Source: Oryzias latipes
Lineage: Eukaryota > Chordata > Actinopteri > Beloniformes > Adrianichthyidae
Length of the DNA stretch: 64,000 nucleotides
Assembly: GCF_002234675.1 (NCBI RefSeq)
Contig: NC_019877.2
Location: forward strand, 1,206,372-1,270,371
Direction: 5' to 3'
The number at the start of each line of letters is the position of its first letter. The stretch's first letter is position 1. The notes beneath the pieces were generated by a model that searched no databases, was not told the DNA's origin, and saw only the letters and a list, made by a program, of their open reading frames with translations. A program made the position numbers and the translations under genes. Shown piece by piece: positions 32,701-44,800 of this stretch.

Positions 32701-35700
32701 GACAGATTTACATTCAGGATTTGAATAAAGAAAGAATTACATATCTTTTGCAATAACCATGGTAACGCCTGCAGGTGTTTCTGTGATTCGAGTATTGATC
32801 CTTAGTCCCATTCACCCACATGAAGGTTGAACCATACGGGTTCTGTGGGTAATTGGGTTTTAGAGAGGAGCTCTTCAGCGGAGCATCTTGCAGTTCTCTT
32901 GAGGCTCGTACGGCCACCTTAAGACATGTCATAGAAGTGGAACGTACCATTGTCGTGCAAGTGGTAAATGTATCGTGAAGTATTTGAAGGGCTAATGAAA
33001 GTTGCACACACTTATTATGAAGTACAGGTGATGCTGTTGTTCGGTGTCCTTACTCTACACTCTAGTCGTTGTGCAAATGCTGCATGCACGGGATGTGAGC
33101 GTGATACGTCTGTTCCCGTAGGACGTCCACACAGACTACGGTCTGATTGTCTGATTTCCTCATTTCTAACCGTCAGGCTGCAGCAAGGTGCGCACGGATC
33201 ACATGAACCACACTAACGGTCTCCTTATACAGTCCACAGGATTTGGGGGTGGTTAAAAAAAAAATCAGTTTGACACGCCCGCAGCATGCACTGAGACATT
33301 CCATATCCACCCATAATTACAGGTCTGACTAAAGCTTTCAATACAGCTGTCAGTGCTTCAGAGCATACACTGCTGGTGTTACCATGGTTACAGACTTGTT
33401 TCGGCAGTTACCATCTGCGCGCTTGTGAGCTAACCTCCACCTCGTCTGTTCAGGTGCATCTCCATCTTCTTCGTGGAATTTCAGGGCCATTTCGGGGCTG
33501 AATACTCAGCCACTGCATGGATCCACAGCCTGGTGGACTGCATCACGATGCTCTGTGGTCAGTGCCGCCTCGCTTCTTTCAGAATGACCGGATTACTTTA
33601 AATGAACTTTATGGCGCCTTTGTGTTGTAGCTCCTGTGGGCAGCCTGGTGGGGAACCGCTGGTCTTGCAGGGTGGCTGTGATGTTGGGTGGAGTCCTGTC
33701 ATCGTGCGGCCTCCTGCTCAGCTCCTTCTCCACCAGCCTGGAGCTCCTCTACCTCACCATGGGAGTCCTCACAGGTACGGAGTCAATCGGTACTCACTTT
33801 CTAGATGTCTCTACAGAAAAGCTCACGTTCTGGATGTGTGTGGACAGGTCTGGGCTTCGCCCTCTGCTACACCCCTGCCATCGCCCTGGTGGGCTGCTAC
33901 TTCCAGCAGAGGAAAGCGCTGGCGTATGGCATCGCCATGTCGGGCAGCGGCATTGGGACATTCGTGCTGGCTCCAGTCCTGCAGCTGCTCATTGAGTTGT
34001 ACTCCTGGAGGGGGGCGCTGCTCATCATGAGCGCTGTAGTCGCCAATCTCTGCGTCTGCGGAGCACTCATGCGACCAATCACAGTGCAGGAGCAGACAGA
34101 GGAGGCGACATGTGGTGAGTTCTGTTTAGAAATACCTAATATATTAGACGGAACTGGACTCAATCAGACGTAGTTGGACTTTGTGATCATCGACGGGGTC
34201 GGACGGACTTTTGTTGGCTCCTACATTTGGAGATCTACAGTTGGATTCACTTTGTTGGTCCGATTCTCAAAAGAAGACATAAACAAATCAGTTGTTCATT
34301 TATCACCCCGTTCTATGAATAGTAGCTGATTAACTAGCGTATTCTCCGCACAATAAGGCGCACTAAGAAGCATTAAAATCCATTAGATTACATGGTATGT
34401 ATGGATTAACATACAAGCTTGGGTGTTATTGTGAACATGCTAATCTAGCTAACATGTAACATGTTTTCTTACGTCACTGACTGATTGGGAGTTAATGATG
34501 TCAGTGATATCGCTTTGTTGTTTAGGAAGTTGCAAACACAGTTGGGTGTTAATGTGAACATGCTAATGTGGTTAACATGTAGCTGTGCTCTTTTGTACAT
34601 GTTACCAACAACGTTGAGTGTTAGCCCAGTCACAGTCATGTTTTTATCCATCTGTTTTTTTACACGTGTTGGAAGTTACATGTTTGGAACATACGGTACC
34701 AAAAACATAGATTTGAATCGTTTGTCTTCATGTAGGTGAAGTTTCCTCGCAGGACACTGAACTTTCCATAAAACCCCCTAAAGAGACCGAGGTCGGCCTT
34801 CTGCCCCTCACCTTGCCTGGAGAAAAGCCCAACCCATCACCAAAGAAGAGACGCTTCTCCTTCTCCAGAACGGAGTACTCCTTCCTGCTGCAGCCGGACT
34901 TCCTGGGTCTGGCCGTGTCCTTCCTGTTCCTGGCCAGCGGCTGCAGCCTGCCTTTCGTGTATCTGGTACCGTACGCTCTGAGCGCCGGCATCAGCCACCA
35001 GCACGCCGCCTTCCTCATGTCCATTCTGGGAGTCATCGACATCGTGGGAAACATCACCTTTGGCTGGCTGACAGACCAAAGGTACGCAGGTCCATCATAA
35101 CCAACATTTCTTTATGTTCTTCATCCTCCTGAAAACAAACGTTTGAAAAACGTTCACACCAAGTTTCTATTCAAAAACAAACGATATGGTTATTATAAAA
35201 AAAACACCCATGTTACACGTGTAACCAGTGACCAGGATTTGTTTGAACTGTTTTTGGTTTCATTGCATGAATGCAGGGAAACACTCTTCCCGTTCTCTTT
35301 TTGGCACATGTGAGGTAAAATATTCAGCCCTAACAGCTGATTCCAGCCTCTACTTGGGAATATTAGTATAACTATTCCATAAACGGGAGAAAAAATCAAA
35401 TCCTTGGAGTAGTTATGGCTCTTTCAGAAAAAAATAACCAAATAATTGTTGAAACTTTTCAGTAGAAACTGGCTGGGCTCATTTACTGCTCAGGACTTTT
35501 ACAGATTAAATAAACCCTCAACAAAAAGGAATCCATTTAAGTGTACTACATGTATACTTACTAAAAGTAAGACAGTATACGTAAGTTTACTTGCTTGTAC
35601 TGCATGGTCTATAGTATACTGTACTTATACACAAGTATACCTAACAAATATACTTTAAGTGTACTACTTTTTTCTGAGAGAAAGTACAAACCTGAACCTC

Positions 35701-37863
35701 ATTATGAATGAAAGAGCGGCAGACTTTGATGCTATGAAGGTTCTCCTGATGTTCCAAAAATTGGTTTTCGTTAGTGTCTGGTACCTAGAAGCTGAACTTT
35801 TCCCTGAACTGGGAGATCATTGGCTCCGTTTGATGGACAGCATATTTGAAGTTTGTGGGGGAGGAAAACCTGAGGATGGAATGTGGGACGTTTTGTTAAT
35901 AAACAGCAAAGAGGATGAACGATCTGATCAGATAAGAGCTGTAAACATTAGCAGACAGACGGTACCTGGGATTTCAGCGGGTGCTGGTGGGCGGGGCGAT
36001 CCCTGGTGATGGGGCGGGTCTAGACGGGCCAGGTGTAGCAGGTGGAGAATGGGTTTGTCAGCACAAATATTGTTGCCTTTTGAAACTTTATCCCAAACAG
36101 ATGTTAACTTCTGAGAGCTGGATTTCCTGCGAGTCGTCTGCAGTGTTGCCAGATAAAGTCATGGTTTTCCAGCCCAAAAGTCACGTAAAAACTGCGAGGT
36201 CCAGAGAAAAAAAAGTTAATTAGTGGCATGTGGGGTCGTGCCTCACGTGCCTCCCCTGACTGCACGTCCCTGGTTGAAAAGTATTTTGATAAAAACCACA
36301 GAACCGACCCCAAAGCAATTTTTTTGCCCCATCTGGCAACACATCAGGAAAAACCTAAAAACAGCAGAAACAGGATTCTGATCTAGAAAAATTTGCACAT
36401 TTCATAATTTAATATTTCCTATTTTGTAATGTTTCTTTTACTTCACTGATAGTTCGTTTTTTCTCAAGTTTTCCTACAAAATTTTGACCAAACTTCCCAG
36501 TTTCTTGTCTTGTGTTGTGAAAAAATGCATTTTCCCAGTGTGACCTCCATAAACAGACAGCATCTGGACTTGATGACTCCTCTTTTTGAAACCTTTTACC
36601 AACATCCATCAGTCTGAGTGAGGCTGGGTTTAACCCCCACAAACACCACCCAGGTGGTTCAGGGGGAGCCATCCTGGAACCTGGAACCGCCGCTTGGACA
36701 CACAGATCTGCAGATTTAAAGCTGATTTGGCGTGAGGCTCTGTGGTCTGCAGCTGGATGAAGAGGTAACCACGGTTTCCTCACCGCCGGCATGAAGACAC
36801 GAGGAAATGGCACCCTGGCCTGGATCTGGAACATAGATGTACACCCCTGGATCTCAAGTGGTAGGGGCCTTCCAACAAGCTCACTCCTGATTGGAAAGAG
36901 GGGTTGCCATAGAAACGTTGACTCAAAACGGCTCAGACCAATCAGTCCTTATTGGTGTGAAAACTTGGGACCAGAATTGACTTGGTTGCAGTAGGACGTG
37001 AGCCATGTTCCATGGGTCATGTGACACTCAGTCCAGTCACTGGTTAGAATCCAGAGGAGGTGCGGCTCAGACATGTTTCTGCTGGGAGCAGCTTGTCTGG
37101 CGTGCAGACCGCTGCAGGGCGGAACAAAGAGTTCAGACGTGCAGCTGGAGGTTTCGAGGTTAACGTTCAGACCTGCAGATCTTCTCTTTGGTCGTCAGTT
37201 TTCCATGAACGGAGCCTAACGGCCTCCCTCTGTGTGCAGGTGTCTGAAGCCGCACCGCCTGTCCTGCTACATCCTCTCTGTGGCGATGGAAGGTCTGTGC
37301 TGCATCTTTGCGCCACTGCTTCGGTCCTTCAGGCTCCTCCTCCCCTTCGCCATCCTCTACGGTTACTTTGATGGCGCCTACGTAGCTCTGATCCCCGTGG
37401 TGACATCTGACGTTGTGGGGGCCAAACACCTGTCTTTGGCGCTGGGTGTGGTCTACTTCCTGCACGCCATCCCTTACCTGCTCAGCCCGCCGATCGGAGG
37501 TGAGACTACGTCCAGTTTCAAGAACTATCGCTTTGATCAGAAAAGATTGAAAACTGAAAAAGAGGATGTACTTATATTTGTTTGATTTCTTAAATTGGAA
37601 CTTTTCATTTAAAAAACTAAAGATCTTCTGTGTCGTCATTTTTTACAGGCTTGCTGGTCGACATCACAGAAAGTTACACCGGCACCTTCCTGCTCAGTGG
37701 CACCGCCCTGCTGGCCAGTGCGTTCATCCTCTCAGCACTTGTTGGGATTCGGCGCTGCCGCCGCCTGCTGACCGTTGAGCACGCCCCCCTCCACCTTAGT
37801 CTGCCCGAACGACCGGGGAGTTTTAGCAGAAACGACCAGGAGTCACCGACGGACACTTCCTGA
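29707..37863 (+). CDS. slc16a12: Monocarboxylate transporter 12 (creatine transporter), 482 aa
   Basis: Coding exons: 29707-29819, 33454-33557, 33631-33774, 33848-34114, 34736-35081, 37240-37499, 37649-37863. All junctions are GT-AG with matching phases and sum to 483 codons including TGA. This is a major facilitator (SLC16) plasma-membrane protein with about 12 helices. The family signature DGGWGW is at residues 15-20, followed by the first helix. Distinctive matches to SLC16A12 are [57 protein letters not shown] and [14 protein letters not shown]. The central cytosolic loop (exon 5 start) is Lys/Pro-rich and variable, as in the family. Mammalian MCT12 moves creatine and guanidinoacetate and is linked to cataract. 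Its convergent neighbour kif20b is the neighbour in human too. Intron 1 is long (3.6 kb) and holds dispersed repeats. Confidence 0.95.
32890..33275 (-). repeat. Interspersed repeat, copy 2 (slc16a12 intron 1)
   Basis: This is the inverted counterpart of 8595-9010. On the minus strand it contains CAGCCTGACGGTTAGAAATG, GCATTTGCACAACGA and AAATACTTCACGATACA in the same order and at similar spacing. It ends about 180 bp before coding exon 2. No coding content is seen. Confidence 0.7.
35530..35670. repeat. Cluster of TATAC/AGTATAC short palindromic repeats
   Basis: Around 140 bp of slc16a12 intron 5 is packed with TGTACTAC, TAGTATAC, AAGTATAC and their inverses. It starts AAGTGTACTAC (35538) and ends AAGTGTACTACTT (35656-35668). 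The arrangement could fold and resembles a small MITE, but no target duplication was identified. Confidence 0.45.
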
Positions 37864-38846
37864 GTGGCTGAAGACAAACTTCTCATCAACTGTGACTTTG
37901 AACGGGTCTGTGGTGGAGCGGTCGGCACCACAGCAGCCTCTGGGTCATGTCATGAGGCTCCAGCCTACTGACAGTGGCCATCGTGACTCTGACCCGTTGG
38001 TCTATCAGCAGAAATGCGCAGAACATTTCAGGAAGAAGCCACAGAAACTGATGGAGAACTGATCAAACCTGCGTTTACAGAACAGCAGAACTGACTGAAC
38101 CTTTTCTCAGTCTAGTTTGTTCTACTAAGATGATCACAGATTTGTATTTATGAGTACTTGGAACCTTATTCCTGCCCTTCGACAGCAGAACCACATGCTG
38201 TTCTCAAATCTGAGGAGAACGTTGCAGTTCGTCAAATGTCCACTAGAGGGATTCAGAAGACAAACTAAAAAGCCAGAAATAAACTTTTGTACTGTCTGCC
38301 ATTAGTATGTCTCCTTCTTTTCTATTCATTTATTATCTTTACATTTTGCATTATTGGGCTGTTTTTGATTGGCAGGTGGGCGTGGCTATAGTCTCACGTT
38401 GTCAGAATCCCCTCCGTCCGTGGTGCACAGTATGGGGGGGGGGGGTATGCCGTTTTGTTGGGATGATCAAATCTATAATAATAACATAAATGCTGCCTAC
38501 ACTGGTGAAAGTAGACCACAATGCATTGCGTTTTGAAATATCATTTGAATAATGCTCATTATCAGAACAAAGGGGAAGCATAAATAGTCTTTGTGAATAA
38601 AAAGTTGGTATTTATTTATTAGGCTTTCAGGTCAGGGAGGGAGGGAATTTGAACAAAGTTTCTCTTAAGACCAGTCGGCCATTTGCAGAACTTTATTGAA
38701 ACTGGTTGACGACAGAGCTGATCGGCCCCATCTGGGGGGGGGTCTGGTTGTGAAACAGTCATCTACTCTTTATTTATCCTGAGACAATCTAAAATCTGTA
38801 CATGTTTTCAGAGTTCTTTAAGGCCTTGTCCATCAGCCAGATGACA
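37864..38846. other. Convergent 3' ends of slc16a12 and kif20b
   Basis: The two genes end tail to tail 983 bp apart. A polyadenylation hexamer AATAAA lies at 38278-38283 for slc16a12. On the minus strand another AATAAA (38697-38692) lies about 150 bp past the kif20b stop. A 10-base G run at about 38433-38443 and a G-run near 38733 are the only other notable features. Confidence 0.7.
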
Positions 38847-41800
38847 TCACTTCCTGCCTGTTTTAGAGCGCAGCTTCCTCTTAATAATCAGGTGATCACT
38901 TTCCTTGTCTTCGTCTGGATCCCCCAACGCCTGACAGGAAAGCAAAACACCAGTGAGGTTGGAGACAGACGCTCTTCCTCGTCTGTGGAACGACGGACTG
39001 TAAAGCGTCTCACCGTTAGAGGGGAATCCAGCAGCGGCGTCGACGCCCCCGTCTTCAAAAGCTTCTTGCGCCCTCTGCGGGGCTTTGTGGTTACTGCCCC
39101 CACCAGACCGGCTGCTGTTGTACCTGCAGAAACGGAAGACCTGCTGAGCAGAGCTGAAGGCAGACTCAAGTAACCATGGCAACAGCCCCCCCTGATGTCA
39201 GCACAGCAGCTAGGAGGAGAAGGACGAACCTTTGGCTTTGGACGGCGAGTCGATGATCGCCGCGGCGACTTTCTGCTCCTGAAACCACAGAAGAACGTAA
39301 AGAAAGGCAGCGGCACGCCAGCATTCACCTGAGAGCGCTCACCTGTCTGCTGCTGAGGGCCCCTCCCCTCCCCCGGTTCCTCTTGTTCTCGCTGAAGACC
39401 AGGTCCTGAAAGACCAGAGGAGGCGTCACGCCTGCAGCTCCAACCCCCACGTTAACACACACACGATAACACTCACACACACGATAACACACACACACAC
39501 GATAACACTCACACACACGATAACACACACCTCCACCTCCACGCTCTTCCTCTTCCCCCTCACAGCTCTGGGGCTCTTCCTCCTCTTGTGCCTCACCGGC
39601 GACGGGACGTCCTGATGGGAGAGAAACGTCACTTCATTCAGACCTCCAAAGGTCGTCTGCACGCATCCACCCCCCACCCCCCCACCGGTTCAGCTTTCTA
39701 AGCTTTATCTCAAGAAATTTGTTTTTTTTTTCTCCGTTTAAATCAAGAAAGAACATAAAAATATTTAAAATTTGAAACTTTATTCATCAGAGAATTTTGT
39801 TTGTGTGAATTCTTTTGGCTCTAGAATTTGACCTTTGCCCTTCTAACTTCCATGTTCCTTTTCCAGAACTTCCTGAAATTCAGCTACTGCTAAATTGTCT
39901 TCACTGAAGGATTTCACTGAAACATTTTCATCGTCTGGTTTGTCATGAGCGCCTCCTGCTGCTCCTGCTTGGTCTCACCTGCAGGCAAATCACTTCTCCC
40001 TCCGTCTCCTGCTGCCTCCTCCATGGGGTCTCCTCACAGCCCCTGTTCTCCTTCTCCTCCTCCTCTCTCCTCTGTAGCTCCTCCTTCAGCCTCTGCAGCT
40101 CTGGGAGGAAGCACAAGTTCAGCTTCAGCTGCTCTTGGCACAAACGGGAGGTGGAGGAGCGGCGTTCACCTCGTCTCAGAGCCTCCGCCTGCTGCAGGGT
40201 CTCGTCCAGGAGTCTGTCCTTCTCCAGCAGGACGTCCTGCAGCTCTGACGCACAAACACAACATGGTGACCATCTCCATCCTGCCGCCACTCACCCGCTG
40301 AAAGCCAGCTACTCACCACATGTCTCCTTCTCCTTTTCCCTCCTCCTCTCCTCCTCTGATCGCTGCATCTCCTGCAGCCTCTCTCGCAGGGCCCCGCCCT
40401 CTGCCTCTAGCTCCGCCCTCAGCTCCTGCAGCCGCAGGAGCTCTGCTCTCTGGGTGGCCAGCTTGCCCGTCAGCTCCTCACACCTGTTGAGGCTGCGGCA
40501 GACGGGTATGGCGTCAGGCTCTGATCAATGAGGCTGATCGGCAGCGGCGTGGATCGATCACCTCTGCTGCAGCCGCTCCTCCAGCTGCGTCTTCTCTCCC
40601 TGAAGCTCCTCGATCTGTTGGGACTTCTCGGCAGACCTCTGCAGCGCCGCCTTGCTCTCCTTCGTCAGCTCCTCCATGGTGGCGTGAAATACACTGGTGC
40701 TGTTGCTCCGCCCCTCCTCCTGCTCCTAAAACAACCAGCCAATCATGAGCCTGGAGCAGACGGACATTAGCTGCAAGCCAAAGCCAGAGCAGGACCTCCA
40801 CTCTCTGCCTCAGACGCTCCACTTCCTGCCTGAAGCTGCTGGCGGACTCCGACTTCTCCTCTAATTGGCTCTCCAGGTCCTGGAGGCGGGACTTGGCTGT
40901 GTTGAGCTGCTCTGATTGGCGGTCAGCCATGATGCTTTGCTGTTTGAGCTGCTCCTGCAGAGCGGTCATCTGGGGGTGGAGCAGGAAACCAGGTGTAAAC
41001 AGAAACGAGGAGGCGAGAAAGAGAGGCGGCGCAGGAGGCGGACCTCAGTCTGCAGCTGGAAGATGCCGTTCACCAGAGCCTTGTTTTCCTTCTGCAGCCG
41101 GGCGGACTCCCGCTGCTCCGCCTCCAGAGACGCCAGAACCGAGTCGCAGTTCTGACACGCGTCCAGATCTATGGGGAGGAGGTCAGGAGGAGACTGTGAC
41201 GCACAGAAAGGAGTCATGGTGGAGACGTGGGAAATGGAGGCGTTGCTCCTACCGGTCAACATCAGCACCTTCTGCTCCAGTAGCTCCTGCTCCTCCTTCA
41301 GCTGCTTCACCTCCTCGTTGCGTCTTCTCACCTCCTCCTCCAGACTCCTCCTCCTCTCCTCCCTATTTTGCAGCTCAGCAATAGCTTTCTCCTTGTTCTC
41401 GTTTTCCTCCTGGAGCCTCCAGATCTCCTCCTCTAACAGCGCTGAGGAGAAACGGGAGAGTCAGAGCCAACCTCCACCTCTTACCCACCACCTCCTCCTT
41501 CGCTTGCCTCTCTTCCTGGCTGGTCCTCCACTCTCCTCTGCAGAATCCCGCGGGCGTTTGCAGCTCTCCTCCTTCACCTCCTCTGCTCCGTCTCCCTTCA
41601 TACAGCTGCAGGCGTGCTCCTTCTGGAAAACAGCAGGAGGATCAGAAGGCTGCTCCTGAATCTGCAGGACTGACCTGATGTCTGCGCTCACGTCTGCGGC
41701 TGCGTTCTCCACAGCGTCCTGCAGTCTCACTATGACCTCCTCTTTCTGGCGGCAGACCTCCCTCAGCTCCCTGAGCTCCTGCTGCTGCTGCTCCAGACTC

Positions 41801-44800
41801 TGAGAACGCACAGGAACCTGCGTTGAAACCCAGCGGAAACATCGCCCCCCGGTGGATGCGGTCAAACCCCATCAGGGCCACTGAGGTCGAAAAATCGCAT
41901 CTGACCAATTGTGTTAGCACCTCAGTTGTCATGGTTACCAGTATAAAGACACGCCTGCACGGTCAGGCTGAACTCAGCAGAGCAGAGGGGGCGGGACTTA
42001 ACTCAAGCATCAGCGCTAACCTGTAATGTTTCCTGGAGCTGGTCATGTGATCGCTGATTCTCCAATTGCAGCTTTTCAATCTCTGCAAACAAAACAGGAG
42101 AAGAGACAACAATCAGAATGTCTGCATACAACCCATAATACATATATGCCATTAATAATTATCCTGGATTTTGTTATAATGTTCACAATTTTTGTGCCTA
42201 TTTTTATGCAAACACACGTGTGTACCTGCAGTGTGTTGTTACACTAACACACATGTGTGTACCTGCAGTCTGTTGTTACACTAACACACGCATATCTGCA
42301 GTGCGTTGTTACACTAACACACGTGTGTGTACCTGCAGTGTGTTGTTACACTAACACATGTGTGTGTACCTGCAGTGTGTTGTTACACTAACATACATGT
42401 TTGTACCTTCAGTGTGTTGTTACACTAACACACGTGTGTGTACCTGCAGTGTGTTGTTACACTAACACAAGTGTGTGTGTACCTGCAGTGTGTTGTTACA
42501 CTAACATACGTGTTTGTACCTGCAGTGTGTTGTTACACTAACATACGTGTGTGTACCTGCAGTGTGTTGTTACACTAACACACGTGTGTGTACCTGCAGT
42601 GTGTTGTTACACTAACACACATGTGTGTACCTGCAGTGTGTTGTTACACTAACACACGTGTGTGTACCTGCAGTGTGTTGTTACACTAACACACATGTGT
42701 GTACCTGCAGTGTGTTGTTACACTAACACACGTGTGTGTACCTGCAGTGTGTTGTTACACTAACACACATGTGTGTGTACCTGCAGTGTGTTGTTACACT
42801 AACACACGTGTGTGTACCTGCAGTGTGTTGTTACACTAACATACATGTGTGTACCTGCAGGCTGTTGTTACACTAACACACGTGTGTGTACCTGCAGGCT
42901 GTTGTTACACTAACACACGTGTGTACCTGCAGTGTGTTGTTACACTAACACACGTGTGTGTACCTGCAGTGTGTTGTTACACTAACATACATGTGTGTAC
43001 CTGCAGGCTGTTGTTACACTAACACACGTGTGTACCTGCAGTGTGTTGTTACACTAACACACGTGTGTGTACCTGCAGTGTGTTGTTACACTAACACACA
43101 TGTGTGTACCTGCAGTGTGTTGTTACACTAACACACGTGTGTGTACCTGCAGTGTGTTGTTACACTAACACACATGTGTGTGTACCTGCAGTGTGTTGTT
43201 ACACTAACACACGTGTGTGTACCTGCAGTGTGTTGTTACACTAACATACATGTGTGTACCTGCAGGCTGTTGTTACACTAACACACGTGTGTGTACCTGC
43301 AGGCTGTTGTTACACTAACACACGTGTGTACCTGCAGTGTGTTGTTACACTAACACACGTGTGTGTACCTGCAGTGTGTTGTTACACTAACATACATGTG
43401 TGTACCTGCAGGCTGTTGTTACACTAACACACGTGTGTACCTGCAGTGTGTTGTTACACTAACACACGTGTGTGTACCTGCAGTGTGTTGTTACACTAAC
43501 ACACGTGTGTGTACCTGCAGGCTGTTGTTACACTAACACACGTGTGTACCTGCAGTGTGTTGTTACACTAACACACGTGTGTGTACCTGCAGTGTGTTGT
43601 TACACTAACATACATGTGTGTACCTGCAGGCTGTTGTTACACTAACACACGTGTGTACCTGCAGTGTGTTGTTACACTAACACACGTGTGTGTACCTGCA
43701 GTGTGTTGTTACACTAACACACGTGTGTGTACCTGCAGGCTGTTGTTACACTAACACACGTGTGTACCTGCAGTGTGTTGTTACACTAACACACGTGTGT
43801 GTACCTGCAGTGTGTTGTTACACTAACATACATGTGTGTACCTGCAGGCTGTTGTTACACTAACACACGTGTGTACCTGCAGTGTGTTGTTACACTAACA
43901 CACGTGTGTGTACCTGCAGTGTGTTGTTACACTAACATACATGTGTGTACCTGCAGGCTGTTGTTACACTAACACACGTGTGTACCTGCAGTGTGTTGTT
44001 ACACTAACACACATGTGTGTACCTGCTATCTGTGCCTCGTCAGCCAGACAGTGGTGGACGCTCTGAGCTCCCTCCTTGATCTTCTGCAGATCTTCGCTCA
44101 TGGAGCTGATGATTTCTTCCAAGGCCGCCGTCTGCCTTTCCTAGTAACCAATCACATTCACACAGATGGAATTCAGCGCTCATCAGGGATGGGCGGGGCC
44201 AGCAGACATTGGGGTGGGGTTGACCTCATCAAGAGCTGAAGGCTCAACAGTTTTATCGACCAGCTTCTTCAGAATCTCCACCCTCTTGTCCGCTCGTTCC
44301 TCCAGGATCTCCCGCTCTTTCTCCAAGCGCTCACTGGCACACAGATCAAACAGATTCACACCTGAACTCGTCTCAGGGTCACATGATCACATCCTGGATT
44401 ACCTGTAGTCTCTCTCCATCTTTTTGAAAAGCTCCATGAACTCATTGCTGACTTCTTCACGGATCTGTGCCTCCAGAACCAAACGCAGAGCCGCCTCTCT
44501 GTCAGGACGCTGTCACAGAAACAGGAACTCTGACATCACCTGGTCTAACCAGAGCACACCTCTAGAAAAGGGAGGGGCCATTTGGGCTCCAGGTTCAGAT
44601 AAGGTCATTCCAGAAATGATCCAGAAGGTAAAATATGTACCAGAACCAAAACTCTACACCAAAAACTGATTTTAGATCATTAGATTATCTCAGGAGAGTC
44701 AATCATTTTCGGCCTCACCTGCTCTTCGTCCCCCATGGTCAAATCTACTTCATCTTCTTCCTCTCCTCCTGCTTCTAGCACGGTTCCCTCCATCATGCTG

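Noticed and set aside
35659-36009. 116-codon plus-strand frame in slc16a12 intron 5
   Set aside because: No family similarity and inconsistent with splicing between the well-supported exons 5 and 6.
42211-44023. Regularly spaced repeats resembling a CRISPR array
   Set aside because: Eukaryotic setting, no unique spacers and no cas genes. The whole unit repeats, so this is a minisatellite.
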